DNA of 64,000 bases from Mesorhizobium sp. LMG 17147 (GTDB taxonomy: Bacteria > Pseudomonadota > Alphaproteobacteria > Rhizobiales > Rhizobiaceae): positions 62,001 through 126,000 of the forward strand of contig NZ_JANCTC010000011.1 in assembly GCF_024297145.1 (NCBI RefSeq), in the 5' to 3' direction. Both the position numbers and the translations under genes were made by a program. Shown in pieces: positions 35,630-44,173 of the stretch (positions are counted from its first letter, which is position 1; each line of letters opens with the position of its first letter). The notes beneath the pieces are model-generated. The model saw nothing but the letters and a program-made list of their open reading frames with translations, did no database searches and was not told the origin of the DNA.

Positions 35630-36502
35630 GTGGCAGACCCACGCGCCATCGGCCGGTTCTCCTTGCCGCCGCTTGTCAGAAGGCTGGGCGGCGTGCCACT
35701 CGGCCTGCTTGCTTCCCTCGCGCTGCTGACGGCGGCAGCCTGGGCGGTCACGCTCTACCAAACCCTCAGCATGAACATGCCGATGGGCATTACCGTGCGC
35801 GGCCGGATGGAAGGCGTGGAGGGTATGGCCGGCATGGCGATGGGCGGCATCGCCGCCGAGCCTTGGTCGATCGGCAACGCCGCCGTGTTTCTCGCGGTAT
35901 GGACCGTGATGATGGCGGCGATGATGCTGCCTGCTGCTGTGCCGATGATCTTCATGTTCGCGTCGGCACAGTCAAGGCGCGAACGCCGCGTTGCAGTTCC
36001 GACCTGGATCTTCGTCGCCGGCTATATCCTCGTCTGGGCTGGGGCCGGCTTTCTAGTGTATGCGCTGGTCCAGCTCGGCAGCGATATCGCGATGAGCTTC
36101 GATCCGCCTCAGCGTTCGCGTTGGGCGCCGCTCGCGCTCGGCGCCACGCTCGCAGCGGCTGGGCTCTACCAGTTCACGGCGGCCAAGCACATCTGCCTCG
36201 GGCACTGCCGCTCGCCACTGGCCTTCATTGCCGAGCACTGGCGCGACGGGCGGATCGGCGCCCTTCGCATGGGGCTGCGGCACGGCCTTTACTGTCTCGG
36301 CTGCTGCTGGGCGCTGTTTGCCGTTCTGGTCGCGGCCGGTGTCATGAGCCTCGCCTGGATGCTGCTTTTGACGCTGGTCGTCTTCGTCGAGAAGCTGTTG
36401 CCGCGCGGCCGCCGCTTCGAGGCGACGGTGGGGATTGCGTTGCTCGTGCTCGGTATCGCGGTGGCGAGCGGCGCGGTGGCGATGCCATGGATGGCAGGGT
36501 AG
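35630..36502 (+). CDS. DUF2182 multi-pass membrane protein
   Basis: 290 residues from a GTG four bases after the DUF1326 stop; the long ORF that begins at 35231 is out-of-frame DUF1326 sequence in its first part. Five to seven transmembrane segments. Family landmarks: VWTVMMAAMMLPAAVPMIFM, then KHICLGHCRSPLAFI and GLYCLGCCWALFAVL, with Met/His/Cys pairs in membrane-adjacent positions that look suited to copper or another soft metal. Its location beside a copper-handling region supports, but does not prove, that role. Confidence 0.82.
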   Translation: MADPRAIGRFSLPPLVRRLGGVPLGLLASLALLTAAAWAVTLYQTLSMNMPMGITVRGRMEGVEGMAGMAMGGIAAEPWSIGNAAVFLAVWTVMMAAMMLPAAVPMIFMFASAQSRRERRVAVPTWIFVAGYILVWAGAGFLVYALVQLGSDIAMSFDPPQRSRWAPLALGATLAAAGLYQFTAAKHICLGHCRSPLAFIAEHWRDGRIGALRMGLRHGLYCLGCCWALFAVLVAAGVMSLAWMLLLTLVVFVEKLLPRGRRFEATVGIALLVLGIAVASGAVAMPWMAG

Positions 36503-36554
36503 CGCCGACGACGGCTCGGCCCGACATTAACGGCGTCGGCAAGGAAGCGGGCCG

Positions 36555-36720
36555 AAGGGAAATGGTCTCTCCGTCGCGGGCGACCACCTCGAAGGGTCCG
36601 CCATGGATGTGCATGGGTGGATGAAGCCGTTCGGTGCCGATGAAACGCACTTTCAGGGTCTCGCCGACCTTCACGCGGATCCTCTCTGGCGCGAGCCGCT
36701 GGAGTGGAGCTTCTCGCCAT
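36555..36720 (-). pseudogene. Multicopper oxidase fragment
   Basis: The minus strand reads ERIRVKVGETLKVRFIGTER then LHPPMHIHGGPFEVVARDGE TI, a cupredoxin segment with the HPxHxHG-type copper ligands of laccase-like multicopper oxidases. There is no start codon or N-terminal domain, and the flanking sequence runs without a break into the regulator gene at 36811. It is a scrap of a second oxidase gene, different from the one at 42085-43510. Confidence 0.65.
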
Positions 36721-36810
36721 CGGCACTTCGGCAAGTCCAGCCCGATAAGTAAGTACTCCTGGCGGCCGCTATCAGGCGCCACGTCTGCCGCCGCCAAGGC
36801 CAATCCCGTT

Positions 36811-37424
36811 CTACGAATGGGAGCCTGATCTTTCCCAACCGCCGACACCGTTTCCCGCAATCCCCTGGAAGAGATCATCCGCTTGCGCCGGCGAAAGGTT
36901 CGTGTCGGTGGCGACCCACCAGGTGAGGACCGCAAGAAATGCGCCCGCGATGAACTGGACGGCGAATTCGACGGGCACTCCACCTCCACCGACCCGCTTT
37001 TCGACAAGTTCTGCTCGAACGGCGCGCGCCGGATACGCTCGCGCAATTCGTCATAGATCGTGTCGCCGCTACTCGCAAGCAGCGCGTGGTGAAGCGACCG
37101 GAACGCAAGTGCGTGTTCGAACATGGGCAGGCTAAACGCAAACAGGCGAGCACCAATCTCCTGACCTGCCGACATGCGCCCACGGCTTAGCGACCCCAGA
37201 TGCGCCTCGATGGTCGCGCTGCGTAGAGCATCCTTGTCTGCGTAGTGGGTATAGAAGGTCGACCTGCCGACATTTGCTCTCTGGCAAATGTCGTCGACCG
37301 TGATGGCCGCATATGCGTGCTCCGGGATCAGGGCAATAAGCGCATCCTGCAGCAGCGCGCGCTTCCGCGCGACGCGGCGATCGATGGTGTTTGAGTCGCT
37401 CGTCCGGTCGATTCTTATGGTCAT
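36811..37424 (-). pseudogene. TetR-family regulator, frameshifted
   Basis: Starts MTIRIDRTSDSNTIDRRVAR with a good TetR helix-turn-helix: ALIALIPEHAYAAITVDDIC QRANVGRSTFYTHYADKDAL. The first frame runs to about residue 130 (DELRERIR). The normal C-terminus then continues in another frame: RAELVEKRVGGGGVPVEFAV QFIAGAFLAVLTWWVATD... to a stop at 36811, with the shift near 37030. It is divergent from a small membrane peptide and SAM methyltransferase that it may once have controlled. Sequence error cannot be excluded. Confidence 0.7.
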
Positions 37425-37563
37425 CGCCACTTTCGGCGCCTGCTTCTGGACATTCAAAGGTCTGGCGTCCGGAATCTCATGCTGGACATTGTGTCCAGTA
37501 TGATACGCCAAGTCCAGAAGCTCAAATCGTATATTGGACGGGCCGCAACGGAAGATCGCCGAC

Positions 37564-37710
37564 ATGCACTTATCTGGTCACGGCGCCGGCAACGGACGGC
37601 ATTCGCGCGACGGCGTGATCGCGATGGCCCTGCTTGCCAAACTGTCGCTCGTCGCCGGCTTCCTCTTTCTGGCCAATTTTGGCATGGGCTACATCGGCGC
37701 CGGCGCCTAG
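37564..37710 (+). CDS. Small membrane peptide
   Basis: 48 residues: a Gly/His/Arg-rich start (MHLSGHGAGNGRHSRDGVIA) and one transmembrane helix (ALLAKLSLVAGFLFLANFGM). The stop codon directly abuts the start of the methyltransferase gene, which itself begins with a transmembrane helix, so the two are almost certainly co-translated. It is too short for most gene finders. No family recognised. Divergent from the TetR gene. Confidence 0.5.
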   Translation: MHLSGHGAGNGRHSRDGVIAMALLAKLSLVAGFLFLANFGMGYIGAGA

Positions 37711-38439
37711 GTGGCGGCATTCCACGGCCTTATTCTAGCGGCAGTCGCGATCGTATTGCTGTGGGGCTTCCTTTCTCGCATAGGCCTCGGCGGAAAAGGC
37801 ACGCATGGCGCGAGCGACAGGGGGATCGGCATCGTCCTGCATCGGGCGGCGGGCTATGACTGGCTTGCGCGCGTTCTGACCTTCGGCTGCGAGGGGCGGT
37901 TTCGCGAGCACATGCTTCGCTTGGCGAAGCTCCGGCCCGGCGAAGCGGTGCTTGATGTCGCCTGCGGAACGGGAACCCTTGCGATTGCCGCGAAGCGGCT
38001 AGTGGGTTCTGATGGAAGCGTCACGGGCGTCGATGCATCGGCTGAAATGATCGAGAGGGCGCGCGCCAAGGCCAAAAGGTCTGGCCTCGATCTGACTTTC
38101 GTCAACGGGACGGCGCAGAAGCTTCCCTTCAAGGACGCGCAGTTCGACATTGTGATCGGCACGCTGATGCTGCATCATCTGTCGAAGCCCGTTCGATCGG
38201 CCTTCGTCCGCGAGGCAGCACGCGTCTTGAAGCCCACTGGCCGGCTGTTGCTTATCGATTTCGGCAGGCCGGTACGCAAGTCCAGATTGCCGAGACTTCA
38301 TCGACATGGTCACGTGGACATGAATGGGATCGCCTCGTTGTTGACCGAGAGCGGATTCAAGGTCGGCGACATCGGCGCCGTCGGAACCAAGAACCTGAAC
38401 TATGTTCGCGCGACGACGGACAAGGTCCGATCAGCGTGA
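37711..38439 (+). CDS. Membrane-anchored class I SAM methyltransferase
   Basis: 242 residues. An N-terminal transmembrane helix (GLILAAVAIVLLWGFL) is followed by a UbiE/COQ5-like methyltransferase domain: motif I VLDVACGTGTLAIAAK, GVDASAEMIERARAKA, motif II/III FDIVIGTLMLHHL and ARVLKPTGRLLLIDFGRP. The acceptor is unknown. GTG start at 37711 immediately after the upstream peptide's stop. An N-terminal anchor on a UbiE-like domain is unusual and suggests a lipid or membrane substrate. Confidence 0.8.
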   Translation: MAAFHGLILAAVAIVLLWGFLSRIGLGGKGTHGASDRGIGIVLHRAAGYDWLARVLTFGCEGRFREHMLRLAKLRPGEAVLDVACGTGTLAIAAKRLVGSDGSVTGVDASAEMIERARAKAKRSGLDLTFVNGTAQKLPFKDAQFDIVIGTLMLHHLSKPVRSAFVREAARVLKPTGRLLLIDFGRPVRKSRLPRLHRHGHVDMNGIASLLTESGFKVGDIGAVGTKNLNYVRATTDKVRSA

Positions 38440-38672
38440 CCGAGGCATGCGACAGCCGCCAGACTTAAGCGTCGCCCCGAAAAGTCACGCGACATGGAGC
38501 CCGGGACTCGAAGGCATTGCAGTCTGGCGGGTCGTGCGAACTGAGCGCCGGCCTTGCCGACTCGTGGCAGGGTCGTCGACGTGGGTCGTGACGGCAAGCC
38601 CCTGATCCGCATGTCCTTGCTGATCTCGGCCGAAGCCCGCCGCGGCGGCCAACGCCTCGGCGCTTCAATCGG

Positions 38673-38789
38673 TCAGTGTTGTAGATGTTTGACAAGCGCC
38701 GCGATCGCGAGCACGAGGGCGACCAACGCCAGGATCCAGATGAGGCCCATCCCGCCCATCAACCACATGCCCTCTGACCCATCCATCAT
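38673..38789 (-). CDS. Small membrane protein of the Met/Gly-rich single-helix type
   Basis: 38 residues, MMDGSEGMWLMGGMGLIWIL and ALVALVLAIAALVKHLQH. A Met-rich N-terminus is followed by one transmembrane helix and a short basic tail. AGAGGA lies eight bases before the ATG at 38789. Peptides of this kind often accompany copper and multicopper-oxidase genes in alphaproteobacteria, which fits its location beside the copper/thiol operon. A longer ORF from 38912 adds 41 basic residues of no protein character. Confidence 0.55.
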   Translation of the reverse strand: MMDGSEGMWLMGGMGLIWILALVALVLAIAALVKHLQH

Positions 38790-38924
38790 GGAAATGATCC
38801 TCTGGCGCGAAGGCTGAGTTCGCCGCCCACGATTGGCGAGTGCTAAGTTAAGTCGCCGGCAACCTCCGCCAAGACAACGGTGATTCCGGTTACAGAACGG
38901 GGAAAGATGCATACTCCGGCAATT

Positions 38925-39479
38925 CTACATTCCCCCGCCGCAGCCGTCGGACAAGTCCCATACGTTCACAATTTGCCTGCCGTCAAAGCCGTGTTCGTGG
39001 ATCAGGTATTTCGCCAGTCCGCCATACACTCTCCAGCGCCAGCACGGGCAGCAGCAGGGGCCCTTCTCCTCGGAATTGGCCATCGCGTAATCGTATGCCT
39101 TCTGCTCGTCCCCGGTGAGCTTCAGATCGTAGTAAGGCAGCATCTGCTGCGCGGTCGCCGCCGGTATGTCGTACGGGTCGCTGGGGATCATCGGGATGGC
39201 GCGATATTGGGTAAGCCCATTTACCTGCTCGCGATAGCGTTTCAGTTCCATCGGGCTGCAGCACGAGCCCTTGATGCGCGCCATCGCGGGCATGGTCGCG
39301 ATCGACTCGGTAAACTTGGCCGAGCAGGTGCTGTTGCCGCTCTCGCTGAGATCTTTGAAACGTTTGGTCAATTCGGGATCGTCGGCAGCGATTGCCAAAT
39401 CCGGTCCGAGAAAGCCTGCAGCCGTGGCGGCGCCGAAGACGCCGAGAATGACCGTGCGTCGATTTGGGGTCCTTGTCAT
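38925..39479 (-). CDS. Cys-rich Tat-exported protein of unknown function
   Basis: 184 residues. The N-terminal RTPNRRTVILGVFGAATAAG FLG is a twin-arginine-like signal. The mature protein has cysteines in tight clusters: NSTCSAKF, GSCCSPMEL and GPCCCPCWRWRVYGG, plus DGCGGGM at the end. The pattern suggests metal (copper or mercury) binding or a redox role. Its start ATG overlaps the stop of the DsbA-like gene (ATGA), so it is translated as the last cistron of the minus-strand copper/thiol run. A 326-residue ORF through this region is a read-through of the DsbA gene in another frame. Family not recognised. Confidence 0.7.
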   Translation of the reverse strand: MTRTPNRRTVILGVFGAATAAGFLGPDLAIAADDPELTKRFKDLSESGNSTCSAKFTESIATMPAMARIKGSCCSPMELKRYREQVNGLTQYRAIPMIPSDPYDIPAATAQQMLPYYDLKLTGDEQKAYDYAMANSEEKGPCCCPCWRWRVYGGLAKYLIHEHGFDGRQIVNVWDLSDGCGGGM

Positions 39480-40264
39480 TTGCCGCTCCTCGCCTGCTCG
39501 ATGAGCTTCTTCAGCGTCGCAAGATCGGTGGCGCCGGGAAAAATCTGGTCGCCGGCGATAAATCCCGGCGTTCCCCTTATTCTCAGCGCCTGGGCCAGTT
39601 CCATGTTGCGGTCGATCAGCGCCTGGATGTCCGACTGCCGCATATCGCCCTTCATGCGCTCGATGTCCAGCCCGGCCTGGGCGGCGATCTTGAGGACGGC
39701 CGCCTCGGTCACCCTTGTCTTGGACCCATAGAGCGCCTTGTGAAACGCTGTGTATTTGCCCTGCTTGTCGGCGGCGAGTGCCGCCTTGGCCGCGAACACC
39801 GAATCTGGGCCGAGGATGGGGAATTCCTTGTAGACGATCCGGAGTTGCGGATCGTCGGCCGCAGCCTGTTCCATGACCGGCGCCATCTGCCTGCAATAGG
39901 GGCAATTATAGTCGAAGAACTCGACCAGGGTAACGTTGCCCTCGGCGTTGCCGCCGACTGGACTTTGCTTGTCACGGAAGATGTCGTCCGCGCGCGCCTT
40001 GAGCACCTGCCTGGCCTGGGCTGCATCTGCTTCACGCTGGCGCTGGTCCAGGCTTTTCAGCGCCTGCACGAGAACCTCCGGATGCGCCAGGATATAGTCG
40101 TGTATCCGCTGGTCGAACTGATCCTGGGACATTTCGCCTGCAGCATTCGCCTGTATGGCTTGAAAGCCCTGATTGAGCAGGAACCATCCTGTCAGGCCGG
40201 CAAAGAGCAGGGCGCGGGCGATGCCGCTGCAATACCTGGCTGCATCTCTTGGCTTGGTGAACAT
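39476..40264 (-). CDS. DsbA/DsbG-like thiol:disulfide oxidoreductase
   Basis: Periplasmic thioredoxin-fold protein of 262 residues with an N-terminal membrane anchor (GIARALLFAGLTGWFLL), a helical region typical of the Com1/DsbA_fam proteins (QRIHDYILAHPEVLVQAL), and the active site FFDYNCPYCRQM, with the cis-proline loop GTPGFIAG near residue 240. Probably oxidises or reduces cysteines of copper-binding partners such as the adjacent Cys-rich protein. ATG at 40264 has AGGGAGA upstream. Overlaps the next cistron by four bases. Confidence 0.88.
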   Translation of the reverse strand: MFTKPRDAARYCSGIARALLFAGLTGWFLLNQGFQAIQANAAGEMSQDQFDQRIHDYILAHPEVLVQALKSLDQRQREADAAQARQVLKARADDIFRDKQSPVGGNAEGNVTLVEFFDYNCPYCRQMAPVMEQAAADDPQLRIVYKEFPILGPDSVFAAKAALAADKQGKYTAFHKALYGSKTRVTEAAVLKIAAQAGLDIERMKGDMRQSDIQALIDRNMELAQALRIRGTPGFIAGDQIFPGATDLATLKKLIEQARSGK

Positions 40265-40308
40265 GCGCGTCTCCCTTTCTTGTCGTCGAGAATGTCGGTG
40301 CCTCTCCG

Positions 40309-41061
40309 TCAAAAGAGGCTCTTCAATTTTGCCAGCCAGCCTTCGTCCCGTTCGTGGTGCGTGCGCTCGACATTGTTGGTGAGCGCGTTGACGAAGGTGA
40401 CGAGATTGACGGGCGCGAAGTTCAGGCCGTGGAAATTCGCCCGCCAGCGGCCCTCCTTGTCGATCACATGCGTGACGATCCCGTGCATCTGGTAGCCATC
40501 ATTGGCCAGGCTGAATTTGTGACCGAAGGCTTCCGCCAGATTGCGGGTCATATCCTCCGGCTGGCCCGGGGCAGTGGTCAGGAACAGCCAGTTGACAGGG
40601 TCGAGCCCATGTGCCGGTCCATAGGCATTGAGCACATCGGGCTTGTCCTTTGTGGGATCGGTGGTGATCGTCACGAAGGTGACCTGATCCTTCATCGGCG
40701 TGCTATTCACCATCTTCTGGATCTCGGCGATCTTCTCGGCATGCAGCGGGCAGACGTCCGGGCACGATGTGTAGATGAAATGGAGGACGACGACCTTGCC
40801 GATGAGGTCGGCCGGCCGCACGATGCGACCGTCGGCGGTGCGCAGCGTGAAATCGGGCGTTGGCCTGTCGATCAGCTGGAAATATTTCTCGTCGTTCTGC
40901 AGCATGGCGTCGACTTCGTCCATTGAATGCGCCCGCGCTCCATGCGTGAAGCCGGCGATCAGCGCGGTGAAGACGATCAGGCCGCACAACAGACGCCTCC
41001 ATTCGTTCCAGGCGGATGAAACGTCCCGAACCGCCGGCTCGTCCCGGTTTCTGGCAAGCAT
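40309..41061 (-). CDS. SCO1/SenC-family copper chaperone
   Basis: Membrane-anchored periplasmic copper-binding protein of 250 residues. The CxxxC copper site is YTSCPDVCPLHAEK, and the conserved distal histidine lies in MHGIVTHVIDKEG, so all three ligands are present. An N-terminal helix (LLCGLIVFTALIAGF) anchors it. SCO proteins deliver copper to cytochrome oxidase or act as thiol reductases for copper sites. The start overlaps the stop of the TlpA-like gene (TGATG). Confidence 0.9.
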   Translation of the reverse strand: MLARNRDEPAVRDVSSAWNEWRRLLCGLIVFTALIAGFTHGARAHSMDEVDAMLQNDEKYFQLIDRPTPDFTLRTADGRIVRPADLIGKVVVLHFIYTSCPDVCPLHAEKIAEIQKMVNSTPMKDQVTFVTITTDPTKDKPDVLNAYGPAHGLDPVNWLFLTTAPGQPEDMTRNLAEAFGHKFSLANDGYQMHGIVTHVIDKEGRWRANFHGLNFAPVNLVTFVNALTNNVERTHHERDEGWLAKLKSLF

Positions 41062-41609
41062 CAGCCTTTTCCTTTCGGGCTAGCGGCAATACGGCTGCGG
41101 ATGAAATCGACCATGTCGGGAGAATCCCATTCAGCCGGCCCGATCAGCCGGCCGATCTCCTTGCCGTCGCGGTTGATAAGCACGGTCATCGGCAGGCCCA
41201 CCGCGCCGAGCGTGAACATGACTTTGGCCGAGGTATCGATGTTCAGCGCAAGGTGTGTAACGCCGGTCTCGGCGAAGAATTTCTTCACGGCGTCGGGACC
41301 CTTCCGGTCCATCGACAGCGCGACGACCTCGAAATCCGGTCCGCCGAGCTTGGCCTGCAGCCGATCAAGCGTCGGCATTTCTTTGCGGCAGGGCGCGCAC
41401 CATGTCGCCCAGATGTTGAGCAGAACCACCTTACCGGAGAAATCGGCGAGCGTTTTCGGCTTGCCGGTGCCGTCCTCGAAGCTGATTTCCGGGACGGCGG
41501 CGGGCGTATCGAGCAGTGTGAAGTTCTCAGATGCCCCCGCCGCCACGGAGGGCGGCGGAAACGCCAGCAGCGAGCAGACAAGGAAGATAGCCCATTTGCA
41601 CTTGATCAT
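41061..41609 (-). CDS. TlpA/ResA-like periplasmic thioredoxin
   Basis: 182 residues with a signal peptide (KWAIFLVCSLLAFPPPSVAA) and a thioredoxin-like domain; the active site is IWATWCAPCRKEMPTL and the cis-proline motif GLPMTVLINRDGKEIG. TlpA-type proteins reduce cytochrome c or copper-site disulfides in the periplasm; beside SCO this suggests copper-site maturation. ATG at 41609 starts the signal peptide; the longer ORF from 41630 overlaps the neighbour. Coupled to the SCO gene. Confidence 0.9.
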   Translation of the reverse strand: MIKCKWAIFLVCSLLAFPPPSVAAGASENFTLLDTPAAVPEISFEDGTGKPKTLADFSGKVVLLNIWATWCAPCRKEMPTLDRLQAKLGGPDFEVVALSMDRKGPDAVKKFFAETGVTHLALNIDTSAKVMFTLGAVGLPMTVLINRDGKEIGRLIGPAEWDSPDMVDFIRSRIAASPKGKG

Positions 41610-41616
41610 GGTGCGC

Positions 41617-42057
41617 TCACTCGGTCGCATAGACGGTCGGCGCCTTGCCGTCCTTGGTGAAGGCGTAGATCGTCCAGGTCTCGGACTTCTCGCCGCCCAT
41701 GCCGGGCGCGCCTGCCGGCATGCCGGCCAGCGTGATGCCGCTGATAGCTGGCCGCTCGGTCAACAGCTTCTTGACGATTTCGACTGGCACAAGGCCGTCG
41801 ACGACATAGCCGTCGACCATCAGTGTATGGCAGCCCTCAAGGTCCGCCGGCACGCCGGCATCGCTGCTGATTTGAGAGAGATTGTTGACCGGCTTGATAT
41901 CGACCTTGAAGCCATTGTGCTCAAGATAGTTGGCGTAGGATTCACAGCAGCTGCATTGCGGGTTCTTGTACATGACGGCGTTGATCGTTGCGGCGAAGGC
42001 GGGCAGCGGCATTGCGATCAGCAGGGACAGTGCGGCAAGGCGGTAGGTCAGTTTCAT
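41617..42057 (-). CDS. DUF411 metal-binding protein
   Basis: 146 residues with a signal peptide (AALSLLIAMPLPAFA). The DUF411 signature is complete: MYKNPQCSCCESYANYLE near the N-terminus (CxCC), then GVPADLEGCHTLMVDGYVVD GLVP and a GITLAGMPAGAPGM loop rich in methionine. DUF411 proteins are periplasmic and linked to copper resistance operons. Seven bases separate it from the TlpA-like gene. Confidence 0.88.
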   Translation of the reverse strand: MKLTYRLAALSLLIAMPLPAFAATINAVMYKNPQCSCCESYANYLEHNGFKVDIKPVNNLSQISSDAGVPADLEGCHTLMVDGYVVDGLVPVEIVKKLLTERPAISGITLAGMPAGAPGMGGEKSETWTIYAFTKDGKAPTVYATE

Positions 42058-42084
42058 TGCAGTTCTCCTTGGTTGGATAAACTT

Positions 42085-43510
42085 TCAGGTCACGTGGAAC
42101 ACTGTCATCAGGCCGGCCATCTGGTGATCGGCGACATGGCAGTGCAGCATCCAGTCACCGGGATTGTCGGCAACGAAGGCGCATTCGATCGTGTCCTTGG
42201 GGGCGAGCAGCACCGTGTCCTGCCATTGCCGGTGCGGTACCGGCAAGCCGTTGCGCGAAAGCACCGACAGGCTGAAGCCGTGAACGTGCATGGGGTGCCA
42301 CCAGGCGGTTTCGTTGCGCACAGTGAGGTGGCAAGTCACGCCGCGTTTGAGCGTAAACTGCGGCGCCATGCCGGCATCGCCATCGCCGGTCATCGACATG
42401 CCGTTGATTGCCCAGGCGGCGGCGCCGTTCATGCCGGGCATCGCCATGCCCATCATGCCGCCGACGCCGGCCAGCTTGCCGCCGCCCATCATGCCGCCTT
42501 GCAGGACGATCTCATGCCGTTCAGCCTTGGCCAGGTCGGGGGCCGGCAGCGGATTGGCGGGCAGGCGACGCGGAGCATCGAGAAGATGGTGGCGCAGCGG
42601 CGGCGCCTTGTCATAGGCAAGCGTTGTCAGCGTGTAGACGAGGCCGTCATAGAAGTCGTCGACCACCGCGTGCCTGCTGCCGGGACCACCCTGCATGTCG
42701 AGCATAATGTCGATGCGCATGGCCGGTGCCAGCACCAGGCGGCCGTCTTCCGGTTCATGCGGGTCGCAGGGCTGGCCGTCGACCGCGACGATCACCGGAC
42801 GGTGACCCTCGAAGCGCAGCCCCACCATGCGCATTGGCGAGCCGCAGTCTGACGCGCTCACCTGCCGTCACGCTCAGGTCGGCCGGCGCCGCGCCGTTGA
42901 TGGTGACGGCATTGCCGACGCGGCCCGACATCGACGCATCCATCATGCTGCCGAAGCCGCCGGCGATCTGGCCGTCACTGGTGAGCCGCCAGTCCTGCAG
43001 CAGCCAGAGGAGATCGCGGTCGGCGGCGACGGGCTCACGTTCCTCAACGATCAGCGGGCCGGCGAGTCCACGGCCGATCTGCACCAGGCTGTCGGCATGC
43101 GAATGGTACCAGAAGGTGCCGGCATCTGGCGGCGTGAACTCATAGACGAAGTTCTCGCCCGGTCCGATCGGCCTCTGGGTCAGGCCCGGCACGCCGTCCA
43201 TGGCGTTCGGCAAACGGATGCCATGCCAATGGACGGTCGTGTCTTCGTCTAGTCCGTTCTCGACAGTGATGCGGACCGGCTGGCCCTGCCGCAGGCGCAA
43301 TGTTGGGCCGGGGGTGGTGCCGCTATAGGTCCAAACTGCGGTAGACGGACCGTCGGCGCCATTGAGCAGCGCCTGGCCCGGGCCGACCTTGATCCGGCGC
43401 TCGTCCTCGGTCGAGGCGCGTGCAGGACGCAGCGAGCAGGACACGGCAGCGCCCGCCGCCGCCGCAAAAAACCCGCGGCGCGATATCGAATGACTGAAAT
43501 CGTATCTCAC
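42085..43510 (-). pseudogene. Multicopper oxidase, split by a frameshift
   Basis: A CopA/CueO-like laccase in two overlapping frames. The N-terminal piece (GTG at 43510) has a Tat signal (SRRGFFAAAAGAAVS) and the first copper ligands HWHG and WYHSHAD; it runs to RVRLRLANA. The C-terminal piece carries VDGQPC, a Met-rich loop (MMGMAMPGMNG and INGMSMTGDG) and the last ligands HPMHVHG and HCHVADHQMAG. The shift is near 42830; a full-length frame would give about 470 residues. All four ligand motifs are intact, so it is either a very recent mutation or a sequence error. First cistron of the copper/thiol run. Confidence 0.85.
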
Positions 43511-43649
43511 CCTGCTAGCCCTTTGCGATCTCGATCGATGGCGAGCCACTCGGCATCGAACTGGAATGCTGTATGCGCCCGCGCGCGCAACGATGCGCAA
43601 CACAGGCGATCACGCGCCGGGAATCAGCCGCGTCACGGCTGAAACGGCG

Positions 43650-44036
43650 TCAAGCGCTGAGTCGGGGAGGGTATGGGTCGGGTAGGGAACTTCGTCCCTG
43701 CAGCAACGGGGCAGCTTGCGTCGATGGCTGCTGCACGTGGAGAACTGCCGTCACCGCGAGGTCTTGCGGCAGCACCGCCAGCACCGGTGCGATGCAGGTC
43801 GGCGGACAATGCATCGGGTTGCCACTGTCGCCGATCTCTTTGAGGCACGCCTTGCAGTCGCCGTTCATGGAAGCACCGGCCAAAGTGCCTGTGGTGGCAC
43901 CGGTGGGCATCGCCATAGCGTTCGCCATCTTGGCCGACATGACGCTGGCCTGAGTGGCAGACAGGCTGAACCCGGCGGTCAGGAAGACCGCTATTAGCAT
44001 GACGAGGAGATGTTTTGGCGACAGCCGTGCCATCAT
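43650..44036 (-). CDS. Small exported His/Cys-containing protein near the copper genes
   Basis: 128 residues: signal peptide or anchor (LLVMLIAVFLTAGFSLSATQ), Met-rich stretch (MSAKMANAMAMPTG), then NGDCKACLKEIGD and NPMHCPPTCIAPV with four cysteines. The Met/Cys/His make-up and its position just upstream of the multicopper oxidase suggest a copper-binding periplasmic protein, similar to CopL/CopI-type small proteins, but I cannot name a family. Start M at 44036 or 44033; the ORF from 44138 starts too early. Confidence 0.55.
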   Translation of the reverse strand: MMARLSPKHLLVMLIAVFLTAGFSLSATQASVMSAKMANAMAMPTGATTGTLAGASMNGDCKACLKEIGDSGNPMHCPPTCIAPVLAVLPQDLAVTAVLHVQQPSTQAAPLLQGRSSLPDPYPPRLSA

Positions 44037-44173
44037 CCGCCTAGGCTGGCCGCAAAATGCAGCTTTTGCAAGTCCCCGATGCTGCGACATCAAGACTTGC
44101 GCGATAAGCAGCGGTGATCGCGGAACTGGTGGCGTCATGTTGTTCGACCGAAAACTTTTGGCTGCGGGACCAC

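Noticed and set aside
36342..37565. A 407-residue TetR-multicopper oxidase fusion
   Set aside because: It is made of a frameshifted TetR gene joined to a copper-oxidase scrap and then an out-of-frame DUF2182 antisense tail; domains do not belong together.
38925..39905. A 326-residue minus-strand protein fusing DsbA sequence to the Cys-rich protein
   Set aside because: The first 140 residues are DsbA coding sequence in the wrong frame; the real gene starts at 39479 with its own overlap.
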